DNA from: an uncultured Ruminococcus sp.
GTDB lineage: Bacteria > Bacillota > Clostridia > Oscillospirales > Ruminococcaceae
Reading direction: 5' to 3'
Length of the DNA: 64,000 nt
Assembly: GCA_902800795.1 (NCBI GenBank)
Contig: CADCFQ010000004.1
Span: 26,155 to 90,154 of the forward strand
Below the pieces are notes generated by a model. It did not search any database, was not told the DNA's origin, and worked only from the letters and a program-made list of their open reading frames with translations. Positions 28,270 through 37,011 of this stretch are shown here, one piece after another; positions within the stretch are counted from its first letter, which is position 1; every line of letters starts with the position of its first letter. Position numbers and translations under genes: made by a program.

Positions 28270-30255
28270 ATGCCAAAGAAAAACGACTACGGCAACGAAT
28301 CAATGAAGCTCCTCAAGGACGAGGAACGTGTCAGGCTGCGTCCTGCGGTAATATTCGGCTCGGACGGGCTGGGCGGCTGCAAGCACGCTGTTTTCGAGAT
28401 ACTGTCAAACTCTATCGATGAGGCCAGAGAGGGCTTCGGCGACAAGATCATCGTCACCAGATACAACGATCTGTCCATAGAGGTCGAGGACTTCGGAAGA
28501 GGCTGCCCTGTTGACTATAACAAAAATGAAAAGCGCTATAACTGGGAGATCGTTTACTGCGAGCTCTACGGCGGAAGCAAATATAACAACAACTCCGACA
28601 GCACCTATGAGTATTCACTGGGTCTCAACGGCCTGGGCGCCTGCGCCACACAGTATGCTTCGGAGTATATGGACGTTGAGATATTCAGAGACAAGCAGAA
28701 GTATAATCTGCATTTTGAAAAGGGAAAGAACATAGGCGGACTTAAGACCGAGGACACCACCCGTAAAAAGACCGGCACACGCACACGCTGGAAGCCCGAC
28801 CTTGAAGTATTCACCGATATCGACATTGAGCCGGAATACTATGAGGACGTGCTCAAGAAGCAGGCTGTGGTAAACCCCAACGTCACCTTTGTTTTAAGGC
28901 TCCAAAGAGAGAACGGCTCCTTTGAGGAGAAGACCTATCTTTATGAGAACGGCATAGCCGACTATGTTAAAGAGATAGCAGGCGAAAAGACGCTTACCTC
29001 TGTTCAGTATTTCTCGGGCGACCGCAAGGGCCGTGACCGTGAGGATATGGAGGACTATAAGGTAAAGCTTTCGGTCGCATTCACTTTCTCAAACACTGTG
29101 GATCATCTTGAATATTTCCACAACTCCAGCCCCCTGGAGCACGGCGGTTCTCCGGATGATGCGGTAAAGAGCGCCTTCACTTCTCAGATAAATGCTTATC
29201 TTAAATCCAACGGCAAGTATCTGAAAAACGAAAAACAGATATCCTTCCAGGACGTTGCCGACTGTCTGGTTCTGGTGTCAAACTCGTTCTCGACCCAGAC
29301 ATCCTATGAGAACCAGACCAAGAAATCTATCACAAACAAGTTCATAAAGGAATGTATGATAGATTTCTTGAAGCACAATCTCGAGGTCTACTTTATCGAG
29401 AACCCTGACGAGGCTATAAAGATAGGCGAGCAGGTGCTTGTGAACAAGAGAAGCCGTGAGAGGGCGGAAAAAGCAAGAGTCGATATCAAGAAAAAGCTGG
29501 CCGGCACTATCGACCTTTCAAACCAGGTGGCAAAGTTTATAGACTGCCGCTCGAAGGACCTTGACAAGAGAGAGCTTTATATAGTTGAGGGTGACTCGGC
29601 GCTGGGCTCCGTAAAGATGGCAAGGAACGCCGACTTTCAGGCGGTAATCCCGGTAAGAGGAAAGATACTCAACTGTCTGAAAGCAGACTATGACAAGATA
29701 TTCAAAAACGAGATCATCACCGACCTTATAAAGGTCCTTGGCTGCGGAGTAGAGGTCAAGACAGGCAAGAACAAGGAGATATCCCTTTTTGATATAAACA
29801 ATCTCAAATGGAACAAGATCGTTATCTGTACCGATGCCGATGTTGACGGCTTCCACATCAGGACGCTGATACTGACTATGCTCTACCGGCTGACTCCGAC
29901 GCTTATCGAGCAGGGCTATGTCTACATCGCAGAGTCTCCGCTGTTCGAGATAACGACTTCTGACGGAAAGAAATATTTCGCCTATGACGAAGCGGAAAAG
30001 ACAAAGATACTCAAAATGATCGAGGGCAAGAAGTATGACATCCAGCGCTCGAAGGGTCTTGGTGAGAACGAGGCCGATATGATGAGCCTGACAACTATGG
30101 ATCCCGAGACAAGACGTCTTATAAAGATCCACCCCGATGATATCGAGCAGACACAGTGGATGTTCGATATGCTCCTGGGCGACGATCTGCAGGGCAGAAA
30201 GGAATTTATCACCAACAACGGTATAGACTACATTGATATGGCTGATATATCCTGA
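28270..30255 (+). CDS. parE: topoisomerase IV subunit B (GyrB/ParE family)
   Basis: 661 aa. GHKL ATPase domain with LSNSIDEA and EDFGRG; TOPRIM domain with YIVEGDSALGS and TDADVDGFH. Functions with the next gene as an A2B2 type II topoisomerase. Called ParE rather than GyrB because the partner lacks a visible GyrA box and because the pair is adjacent. GAAAGG site before ATG. Confidence 0.85.
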   Translation: MPKKNDYGNESMKLLKDEERVRLRPAVIFGSDGLGGCKHAVFEILSNSIDEAREGFGDKIIVTRYNDLSIEVEDFGRGCPVDYNKNEKRYNWEIVYCELYGGSKYNNNSDSTYEYSLGLNGLGACATQYASEYMDVEIFRDKQKYNLHFEKGKNIGGLKTEDTTRKKTGTRTRWKPDLEVFTDIDIEPEYYEDVLKKQAVVNPNVTFVLRLQRENGSFEEKTYLYENGIADYVKEIAGEKTLTSVQYFSGDRKGRDREDMEDYKVKLSVAFTFSNTVDHLEYFHNSSPLEHGGSPDDAVKSAFTSQINAYLKSNGKYLKNEKQISFQDVADCLVLVSNSFSTQTSYENQTKKSITNKFIKECMIDFLKHNLEVYFIENPDEAIKIGEQVLVNKRSRERAEKARVDIKKKLAGTIDLSNQVAKFIDCRSKDLDKRELYIVEGDSALGSVKMARNADFQAVIPVRGKILNCLKADYDKIFKNEIITDLIKVLGCGVEVKTGKNKEISLFDINNLKWNKIVICTDADVDGFHIRTLILTMLYRLTPTLIEQGYVYIAESPLFEITTSDGKKYFAYDEAEKTKILKMIEGKKYDIQRSKGLGENEADMMSLTTMDPETRRLIKIHPDDIEQTQWMFDMLLGDDLQGRKEFITNNGIDYIDMADIS

Positions 30256-30287
30256 TCTTAAAATCCTGAAAAAAGAGGAAAGAATAA

Positions 30288-32522
30288 ATGGCTAGAAAAA
30301 AGACTGAACCTAAAGCGCCTGCTAAAAAGCAGTCCAACGCCTATATCGAAGGCGCAGGACTTGTGCAGGACGAAAGGATAACTCTCTCGCTTGAAAAGAA
30401 CTATATGCCCTATGCTATGAGCGTACTGGTATCAAGAGCCTTTCCCGAGATAGACGGCTTCAAGCCCTCTCACAGAAAGCTGCTCTACACCATGTACAAG
30501 ATGGGGCTTTTAAACGGCAAGCTCACTAAGAGCGCCAACATCGTCGGCTCCACCATGAGGCTCAACCCTCACGGTGACGCAGCTATCTATGAGACCATGG
30601 TAAGACTTGCCCAGGGCAACGAGGCGCTGCTGCACCCCTATGTAATGAGCAAGGGAAACTTCGGCAAGGCGTATTCGAGAGATATGGCTTATGCCGCTTC
30701 CCGTTACACCGAAGCAAAGCTTATGCCTATCTGCGCCGAGCTGTTTGGAGACATAGACAAGGACACCGTGGACTTTGTTCCCAACTATGATAACACCACC
30801 ACTGAGCCGACCCTGCTGCCGGTAAGGTTCCCGTCGATACTCGTAAACTCCAATGTGGGTATCGGTGTTTCAATGGCTTCATCTGTCTGCTCCTTCAATC
30901 TCACCGAGATCTGCGAGTCAACTATCGGACTTATGAAGAACAAGGACTTTGATCTGCTGGAGACCCTCAAAGGCCCGGATTTCCCCGGCGGCGCTTCCCT
31001 GCTTTATGACGAGGAGGAGCTTGACCGCATCTACAGGACAGGTAAGGGCTCGGTCAAGCTGAGGGCTAAATATCAGTTCGACAAGGCTTCCCGCACACTG
31101 GAGATAACCGAGATACCGGCCACCACAACAGTGGAAGCGATAATCGAGAAGATAGTCGCTCTTGTGAAGGCAGGAAAGATAAAGGAGATATCCTATCTGC
31201 GTGACGAGACCGACATAAACGGCCTGAAGATAGGCATCGATGTGAAGAAGGGCGTTGACCCCGACAAGCTGATGCAGAAGCTTTACAAGCTCACTCCTCT
31301 CCAGGACGCTTACTCCTGCAACTTCTACATCCTCGTGGGGGGCTATCCCAGGATAATGGGCGTATATGATATCCTGGGCGAGTGGATAAAGTTCAGGATG
31401 AACTGCGTAAGACGCAGAACAGCCAATGAGCTGGATCAGAAAAAGCAAAAGCTCCACCTGCTCAAGGGTCTGGGAAAGATACTGCTGGATATCGACAAGG
31501 CCATAAGGATAATCCGTGAGACGGACGAGGAAGCCGAGGTCGTTCCCAATCTTATGATAGGCTTCGGCATAGACGAGATACAGGCGGAATACGTTGCCGA
31601 GATAAAGCTGCGCCACCTGAACCGTGAATACATCTTAAAACGCACAGCTGAGACTGACAAGCTTGAAAAAGACATAGCAGAGCTCGAAGAGATACTCGGC
31701 TCCGACAGGCGCATAAAGAACATAATCATAGCCGAGCTCAAAGAGATAATCAAGAAATACGGCCAGCCCCGCCGCACCCAGTTCTTCTACAAGACCGACA
31801 TCGAAGAGGTCAGCATAGAGGAAGAGGTGCCGGACTATCAGTGCAAGTTCATCCTCTCCGACAGCGGATATTTCAAGAAGTGTACGCCGCAGTCTTTGAG
31901 AATGGCAAGCGACCAGAAGTTCAAGGAGGGCGATTTCCAGAGCCAGGAGATAGACGCTTCCAACAGGCACGACCTGCTGTTCTTCACAAACTCCGCCACT
32001 GTCTATAAGACAAAGGCCAGCGCTTTTTCTGACACAAAGGCCAGCGCTCTGGGCGACTACATCCCGGCGGTGCTTTCCTTCGACGAGGGAGAGAGCGTGT
32101 TCTCCATGGTGGCAACAACGGACTATTCGGGCTATCTTCTGTTCTGCTTTGAAAACGGCAAGGTAGCCAAGGTCCCGCTTTCAGCCTACGAGACCAAAAC
32201 CAACCGAAAGAAGCTTGCTAATGCTTACAGCGCAAAGAGCAGGCTGGTGGCTATGTTCCATGTTGCGGACAACGCAAACATAATGCTTCGCACCACCAAC
32301 GGCAGAGCTATGATATTCAGCACAGCCCTGCTGCTGCCCAAGGCCGCAAGAGACACCATTGGCGTCCAGGCGATGACCTGCAAGGCCAAGAGCGTTGTTG
32401 ACCGTGCCTTTATCGTTTCCGATGAAAAGGCAGAGGAGCTGAAAAAATACAAGAGCAAGACCATCCCCGTTGCCGGCAGCTTTGCCAAGGACATCGAGGA
32501 CCCGGATCAGATAACATTCTGA
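30288..32522 (+). CDS. parC: topoisomerase IV subunit A (GyrA/ParC family)
   Basis: 744 aa. DNA-cleavage domain with KPSHRKLLYTMYKMG and the catalytic Tyr in SRYTEAKL (about residue 146). The C-terminal region is short, about 230 residues, with propeller-like strands but no GyrA box, which fits ParC. Separated from parE by 32 bases with AGAGGAAAG site. Ends before a terminator. Confidence 0.85.
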   Translation: MARKKTEPKAPAKKQSNAYIEGAGLVQDERITLSLEKNYMPYAMSVLVSRAFPEIDGFKPSHRKLLYTMYKMGLLNGKLTKSANIVGSTMRLNPHGDAAIYETMVRLAQGNEALLHPYVMSKGNFGKAYSRDMAYAASRYTEAKLMPICAELFGDIDKDTVDFVPNYDNTTTEPTLLPVRFPSILVNSNVGIGVSMASSVCSFNLTEICESTIGLMKNKDFDLLETLKGPDFPGGASLLYDEEELDRIYRTGKGSVKLRAKYQFDKASRTLEITEIPATTTVEAIIEKIVALVKAGKIKEISYLRDETDINGLKIGIDVKKGVDPDKLMQKLYKLTPLQDAYSCNFYILVGGYPRIMGVYDILGEWIKFRMNCVRRRTANELDQKKQKLHLLKGLGKILLDIDKAIRIIRETDEEAEVVPNLMIGFGIDEIQAEYVAEIKLRHLNREYILKRTAETDKLEKDIAELEEILGSDRRIKNIIIAELKEIIKKYGQPRRTQFFYKTDIEEVSIEEEVPDYQCKFILSDSGYFKKCTPQSLRMASDQKFKEGDFQSQEIDASNRHDLLFFTNSATVYKTKASAFSDTKASALGDYIPAVLSFDEGESVFSMVATTDYSGYLLFCFENGKVAKVPLSAYETKTNRKKLANAYSAKSRLVAMFHVADNANIMLRTTNGRAMIFSTALLLPKAARDTIGVQAMTCKAKSVVDRAFIVSDEKAEELKKYKSKTIPVAGSFAKDIEDPDQITF

Positions 32523-32528
32523 TATGAC

Positions 32529-32570
32529 AAAAAACAGCACGCTGAAAAAAATCAGAGTGCTGTTTTTTTG
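32529..32570. terminator. terminator after parC
   Basis: AAAACAGCAC pairs with GTGCTGTTTT around a 17-base loop, followed by TTTG; the A-run on the left could also serve the convergent ligase gene. Confidence 0.82.
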
Positions 32571-32606
32571 ATATTAAGTTTTCTCACATAAAAAGCTATG
32601 CTCGTT

Positions 32607-34241
32607 TCAGGAGCGGTTCTGCGCTGCTACGAGGCTTTCGCCGCAGTAGATCTGGCGGAGCTTGGGCTTTTCGATCTTGCCTGTGGGGTTCCTGGGGACC
32701 TCGGCAAAGATTATCTTGTGAGGTCTCTTGTATCTCGGGAGCTTGTGGCAGAACTCGTTTATCTCGTCCTCTGTGCAGGGGTGGTCGGGCTTGAGCTCGA
32801 TTATCGCTGCCGCTATCTCACCGAGTCTCTTGTCCGGAAGACCTATAACTGCAACATCCTTTATCGCTTCGTGGCTTCTGAGGAAGTCCTCTATCTGAAC
32901 GGGATAAAGGTTCTCGCCGCCGCTGATGATAACGTCCTTCTTACGGTCAACAAGGAAGATAAACCCGTCCTCGTCCTCCTGTGCCATATCGCCCGTATAG
33001 AGCCAGTCTCCGTGGAGCACCTCTGCGGTAGCCTTGGGGTCACGGTAGTAGCAGGTCATAACGCCGGGGCCCTTGACAGCAAGCTCACCCACCTGGCCAC
33101 GCTCAACAGTGTTGCCCTCTTCGTCGATTATCTTTGTCTCCCAGCCAAAGCCTGCCTTGCCTATGGCGCCGACCTTGTGGGTGTTCTCGACACCGAGGTG
33201 AACACAGCCGGGGCCTATGGACTCACTGAGGCCGTAGTTAGTATCATACTGATGATTCGGGAAGACCTTCTTCCAGCGAGCTATCAGGGACGGCGGAACA
33301 GGCTGTGCGCCGATGTGCATAAGTCTCCACTGAGAAAGCTCATACTTGGAAAGGTCTATCTCTCCCCTGTCGATAGCGTCGAGGATGTCCTGTGCCCACG
33401 GAACGAGCAGCCATACGATAGTACATTTCTCGTCCGAAACGGTCTGTAAAATGAACTTAGGCTTTACACCTTTAAGTAGGACCGCCTTTCCGCCGGAGAG
33501 AAGGCTTCCGAACCAGTGCATCTTGGCACCTGTATGGTAAAGCGGCGGTATGCAGAGGAACACGTCGTCCTTCTGCTGGCCGTGGTGGTTCTGCTCCACC
33601 TTGCAGGAGTGCATAAGGCTCTCGTGGTTGTGGAGTATAGCCTTCGGGAAGCCTGTTGTTCCCGAGGAGAAATAGATTGCTGCGTCATCTTCGTCTGTCA
33701 GCTTTATGTCGGGCGATGTGCTTGAGCAGTTTGCCACCAGCCTGTCATAATGCTCTGCAAAGGTGGGACAGTTCTCGCCCACATAGAACAGAAGCCTGTT
33801 GCGGCTTATCTCCTCTGCTATCTCCTCTACCCTTCCGATAAACTCGGGGCCGAACATAAGAACATCGACCTCGGCAAGGTCAAGACAATACTTTATCTCG
33901 TCGGAAGCGTATCTGAAATTGAGGGGTACAGCCAGTGCACCTGTCTTGAGGATGCCAAAATAGATAGGCAGCCACTCGAGACAGTTCATAAGCAGGATGC
34001 CCACCTTGTCACCCTTCTTCACTCCCCTCGAAAGGAGCAGGTTCGCAAAGCGGTTAGCCTTTTCGTCAAACACGCCCCAGGTTATCTCACGTCTGTAATG
34101 ATACTCGGGATTTGGCTCTATCAGCTCATACTCTCTCCAGGTGACATTTCTCTTCTCGGTGATCTCGGGGTTTACCTCCACAAGGCTCACGTCATTACCG
34201 TATTCTCTCGCATTTCTTTCCAGAATTTCGGTTATAGGCAT
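32607..34241 (-). CDS. acyl-CoA synthetase / AMP-dependent ligase
   Basis: 544 aa. ATP/AMP motif YFSSGTTGFPKA (about residue 190), YGLSE near 315, TGD (DWLYTGDMAQ) near 410, and the C-terminal lysine motif NPTGKIEK. Typical length for fatty-acyl-CoA ligases. Substrate cannot be read from sequence. Confidence 0.88.
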   Translation of the reverse strand: MPITEILERNAREYGNDVSLVEVNPEITEKRNVTWREYELIEPNPEYHYRREITWGVFDEKANRFANLLLSRGVKKGDKVGILLMNCLEWLPIYFGILKTGALAVPLNFRYASDEIKYCLDLAEVDVLMFGPEFIGRVEEIAEEISRNRLLFYVGENCPTFAEHYDRLVANCSSTSPDIKLTDEDDAAIYFSSGTTGFPKAILHNHESLMHSCKVEQNHHGQQKDDVFLCIPPLYHTGAKMHWFGSLLSGGKAVLLKGVKPKFILQTVSDEKCTIVWLLVPWAQDILDAIDRGEIDLSKYELSQWRLMHIGAQPVPPSLIARWKKVFPNHQYDTNYGLSESIGPGCVHLGVENTHKVGAIGKAGFGWETKIIDEEGNTVERGQVGELAVKGPGVMTCYYRDPKATAEVLHGDWLYTGDMAQEDEDGFIFLVDRKKDVIISGGENLYPVQIEDFLRSHEAIKDVAVIGLPDKRLGEIAAAIIELKPDHPCTEDEINEFCHKLPRYKRPHKIIFAEVPRNPTGKIEKPKLRQIYCGESLVAAQNRS

Positions 34242-34417
34242 TTTTATCGTCCTTTCATTTTAATAGATAAAAGCGCAAAAGCTTTAAACAAATAAAAGTA
34301 TACCATAAAAAGTCGGAAATGTAAAGTAGTTTTGAGCAGAACAACAGGTAAATTTTGCAATATGGAAAAAACAGAAGGCTGTGATGCCCAAAAAGTCCGA
34401 TTGTTCACAAAAAGGAC

Positions 34418-34446
34418 TTGACATTTGACCGCATATAGTGTATAAT
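34418..34446 (+). promoter_or_regulatory. promoter of the interrupted tRNA-Ser gene
   Basis: TTGACA (34418-34423), 17-base spacer, TATAAT (34441-34446), 15 bases before the tRNA 5' half. It now reads into the element and could transcribe the element's own tRNA-Ser at 34632. Confidence 0.85.
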
Positions 34447-34461
34447 ACCATAGTAACTTAT

Positions 34462-34501
34462 GGAGACGTATCGAAGTGGTCATAACGGGGCGCACTCGAA
34501 A
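34462..34501 (+). pseudogene. 5' half of a tRNA-Ser(CGA) gene split by the element
   Basis: Starts with acceptor strand GGAGACG, D arm, the 5' anticodon strand GCGCA and the loop CTCGAAA, then diverges into element sequence. The matching 3' half is at 54972-55028. Joined through the shared loop they make a 90-base tRNA with acceptor GGAGACG/CGTCTCC and anticodon stem GCGCA/TGCGT. Confidence 0.9.
34495..34501 (+). repeat. attL core, CTCGAAA
   Basis: Seven-base direct repeat identical to 54972-54978; equals the tRNA anticodon loop. Flanks differ on the element side, so the strand-exchange region is these seven bases. Confidence 0.85.
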
Positions 34502-34532
34502 CATAGTCGAGTTTGTCACGGTTGTTGTCGTC

Positions 34533-34554
34533 AAACTGCGATATTACGCAGTTT
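34533..34554. repeat. inverted repeat near attL
   Basis: AAACTGCG, ATATTA, CGCAGTTT. A second inverted repeat, GATACGG (34564-34570) with CCGTATC (34584-34590), follows. Candidate integrase, Xis or host-factor sites. Confidence 0.6.
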
Positions 34555-34586
34555 CGGGGCTCTGATACGGCGTTTTTTACAGACCG

Positions 34587-34617
34587 TATCTCGCAGTTTT
34601 CTCGCATTTTTCTAATA
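34587..34617 (+). promoter_or_regulatory. left arm-type repeats (11-bp period)
   Basis: TATCTCGCA (34587), TTTCTCGCA (34598) and a degenerate TTTCTAATA (34609), each 11 bp apart. The same 9-mer is at the right end at the same period (54847-54877). Pattern expected for tyrosine-integrase arm sites. Confidence 0.72.
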
Positions 34618-34631
34618 GTTTTTTTGTACGG

Positions 34632-34719
34632 AGAGTTGTCCGAGTGGTCGAAGGTGCAGCACTCGAAATGCTGTGTGGGGTAAAACTCACCCAGGGTTCG
34701 AATCCCTGACTCTCCGCCA
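34632..34719 (+). tRNA. tRNA-Ser (CGA) carried by the element
   Basis: 88 bases with acceptor GGAGAGT/ACTCTCC, anticodon stem CAGCA/TGCTG around loop CTCGAAA (anticodon CGA), long variable arm, discriminator G and encoded CCA. It has the same anticodon as the interrupted host gene but a clearly different sequence, so it is not a copy made by the insertion. Lies 130 bp inside attL, downstream of the host tRNA promoter. Confidence 0.93.
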
Positions 34720-34826
34720 ACAAGCGGTCAGGAGCCGCGTATTTCCGCCTTTTGCAGAGATGCTTAAGGCGGTTTATTTTTGCCTTTTATCGCACATTTT
34801 CAAGAATGTCCAAAATATCGGACTCG

Positions 34827-34860
34827 TTTCTCGCAGTTTTTGCGAGAAAACTGCGAGAAA
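34827..34860. repeat. 34-bp palindrome of arm-type repeats
   Basis: TTTCTCGCAGTTTT (34827-34840), six-base centre, exact complement (34847-34860). It contains one + and two - copies of TTTCTCGCA; the two minus copies (34841, 34852) are again 11 bp apart. Lies 80 bp from the integrase stop codon; could also act as a hairpin. Confidence 0.75.
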
Positions 34861-34941
34861 TCTTACATTTTATTCCAAATCAATGCCTATTCGAACCCGT
34901 GCCAGGTCATTCCTCGCATGGGCTCTTTTATATAGTATTAT

Positions 34942-36156
34942 TTATGCCCCCTCCTTTCTTCCTTCGTCATTCTCCCCCAGAGCCTTTTCGATAGCCTGTG
35001 CCGACAGGCGCTTGCTTTCGCTGTCAACATGGGAATAGACGTTGCTCGTGGTACTGATGTCGCTATGTCCTAACCATTCCTGTATCAGCTTCATCTGTAC
35101 GCCGTTGGCAAGGAGCAGGCTCGCACACGAATGACGGAGATCATGAAATCTGATTTTTCTCAATCCGTTCTGCTTGAGGATCACCTTGAAGTGGTCTGTC
35201 ACATAGTTGGGCTTGATGAGCTCCCCTACCGCATCAACGCAGATGTATTCTTCATAATTGCGGTTGTAGCTCATCCCGAAGACACGCTTCATTTCGGCCT
35301 GCCTCTCACGCTCGGCTATCAGCTCCTGCTCGACTATCGGTATCAGCGGCAGGGTGCGGTATGAGGATTTAGTTTTCATCACATCGAAGCCCTTGAGGTC
35401 GGAGCCATCCTGCAAGACCTTGTGCTTGATGCTTACCGTCCTGCCTGAAAAGTCGATAGCCGACCATTTCAGCCCGACCACCTCGCTCCGCCGCAGTCCG
35501 TAGTATGCGGCTATCAGTATGACGATGTGCAGAGGGTCATTCCTAGTGCAGTCAAGCAGAGCCCTGATCTCGTCGGCGTTGTAAAAGTTACCGATGAACT
35601 GCTGCGCCTTTGGCCTGTCCGCCTGATCGACGGGGTTGCTCGGAATGATACGTCTTTTCATCGCTGACTTGAATGCAAGGTGCAGCAGTGCGTGGTGGCG
35701 CTGGCAGGTCGTGCCTTTCAGGCCCTTTGCCCGAAGGTGGGCATAGTATTCGTTGATCTCATCACCTGTCAGCTCACGCACTTTCAGCTTCATCGGCTTG
35801 AAAAACGGTATCATGTGGACGTTGATATACATCTGATAGCTCTCGTAGGTCGAGTCGGTGACGCTCCCCTTGTAGCCTGTGAGCCACTCTGTCAGGTAGT
35901 CTTCGACTTTCAGATCGGCTATCCGGTTCCGCTCGCGCTCGGCGTGAGTCATCGTTTCGTGAAGATACAAATCGCCGCTGTTGTAGCGTTCAAGTATCTG
36001 ATTCAGCCGGTGGTTGGCCTCGGTCTTGGTGCCTTTCTTCGCAGCGAGGTCGAGGCTCTGCCATTTCTCGATGCGCCTGCCGTCGGCATCGTACAGGTTG
36101 ATGACCCCATACCACCGTCCGTTCTTCTCGGACAGATGTCCGGTCGTTCTTTTCAT
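34942..36156 (-). CDS. int: tyrosine-type site-specific integrase
   Basis: 404 aa. N-terminal arm-binding region (about 1-60: GHLSEKNGRWYGVINLYDADGRR), SAM-like core-binding domain (75-170), catalytic domain with R in YGLRRSEVVGLKW, HDLRHSCASLL, LGHSDISTTSNVYSH (RHR..H..Y). Phage/ICE type. The reading frame runs toward attL, usual for this class. AGGAG-type site (GAAAGGAG) before ATG. Confidence 0.95.
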   Translation of the reverse strand: MKRTTGHLSEKNGRWYGVINLYDADGRRIEKWQSLDLAAKKGTKTEANHRLNQILERYNSGDLYLHETMTHAERERNRIADLKVEDYLTEWLTGYKGSVTDSTYESYQMYINVHMIPFFKPMKLKVRELTGDEINEYYAHLRAKGLKGTTCQRHHALLHLAFKSAMKRRIIPSNPVDQADRPKAQQFIGNFYNADEIRALLDCTRNDPLHIVILIAAYYGLRRSEVVGLKWSAIDFSGRTVSIKHKVLQDGSDLKGFDVMKTKSSYRTLPLIPIVEQELIAERERQAEMKRVFGMSYNRNYEEYICVDAVGELIKPNYVTDHFKVILKQNGLRKIRFHDLRHSCASLLLANGVQMKLIQEWLGHSDISTTSNVYSHVDSESKRLSAQAIEKALGENDEGRKEGA

Positions 36157-36231
36157 CGCATTTCTCCTTTCGGTTTTGGCCGTCCCCGGCCGTCAACACC
36201 ACAATACCACAAGGCTGTGGGAATGTCTATC

Positions 36232-36459
36232 TCACTTTCTCCAATTCGGCAAAACCAACAAGTAGTTTCGTTCATCCCTACAAAATTCATACAGAGCCGA
36301 CTTCGGCACCACCAGCTTTCGCCCGACCTTTATCGCTTCGAGCCGACCCTCTTTGATAAGCTCATAGGCTCGGTTTTTCCCGATCCGAAGCTCCTTTGCC
36401 GCCTCCGGCACCGACATCATATCGGGTGTATGCCGGAACATTGCATCTGTTTTTATCAT
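36232..36459 (-). CDS. excisionase-like HTH protein
   Basis: 75 aa from the ATG at 36459, chosen for GAGAGGG eight bases upstream; the longer frame to 36573 overlaps GC-rich DNA without a site. MerR/HTH_17-type fold: MMSVPEAAKELRIGKNRAYELIKEGRLEAIKVGRKLVVPKSALYEF. Located 75 bp upstream of int in the same direction, the usual position of Xis. Confidence 0.85.
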   Translation of the reverse strand: MIKTDAMFRHTPDMMSVPEAAKELRIGKNRAYELIKEGRLEAIKVGRKLVVPKSALYEFCRDERNYLLVLPNWRK

Positions 36460-36591
36460 CGTATCCCTCTCTTTCATAATTCGTTTTAAGCGCCCACAAA
36501 CCCTCACAACCGCCCCGACACCCCCTCCGACCTGTTCCCCGTCAACACGGTCGGCCGGGAGCATCGGCGGCACACAGGGCGCTGTGGGCGG

Positions 36592-37011
36592 TCACATCGT
36601 CTGTTCATCCATCTGTTGTTCCTGTTCTTGTTCCTCTGTTTCTTCCTGTTCGTTTACCTCCTGCTGTTCTTCTTGTTCAGAACTCGTATCTTCCTGCTGT
36701 ACCACTTCGTTACGCACCTCAGTTTGGAAGCTCTGCGCCGCTCTCCGCTCGTCGATCTCGTTGAGTTTCTCAAGCACTTTCACGATGATGTCCATAACAA
36801 ATTTGAGGTTTTGCGCGGCGAGGTAGGCTTCATACCTCCGGCGCTGTTCCTCGGGATCGTCGCTACTGTCTAAGTCAGCCAGTGCAAGCAAAGCACCGAT
36901 ACCAGCCCCGACAGCAGGACTGAGGTCAGGAAGACTGCTGCTGTGAACAGGTACACTCGCTTCGTGATCTTGTCGAGAGCTGTTTTCAGCTCCTCCCAGC
37001 CAGTTTGACAC
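36592..37011 (-). CDS. mobilization-region protein with Glu/Gln-rich tail, overlapping relaxase gene
   Basis: 139 aa from a GTG at 37011; start uncertain. The 3' half is outside the relaxase gene and has a helical segment (EEQRRRYEAYLAAQNLKFVMDIIVKVLEKLNEIDERRAA), followed by a tail of about 35 residues nearly all Glu and Gln. The 5' 142 bases lie inside the relaxase gene in another frame, and 26 bases overlap the nested gene 36986-37297. This stacked layout recalls mbeA-D of ColE1-type plasmids. Confidence 0.6.
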   Translation of the reverse strand: MSNWLGGAENSSRQDHEASVPVHSSSLPDLSPAVGAGIGALLALADLDSSDDPEEQRRRYEAYLAAQNLKFVMDIIVKVLEKLNEIDERRAAQSFQTEVRNEVVQQEDTSSEQEEQQEVNEQEETEEQEQEQQMDEQTM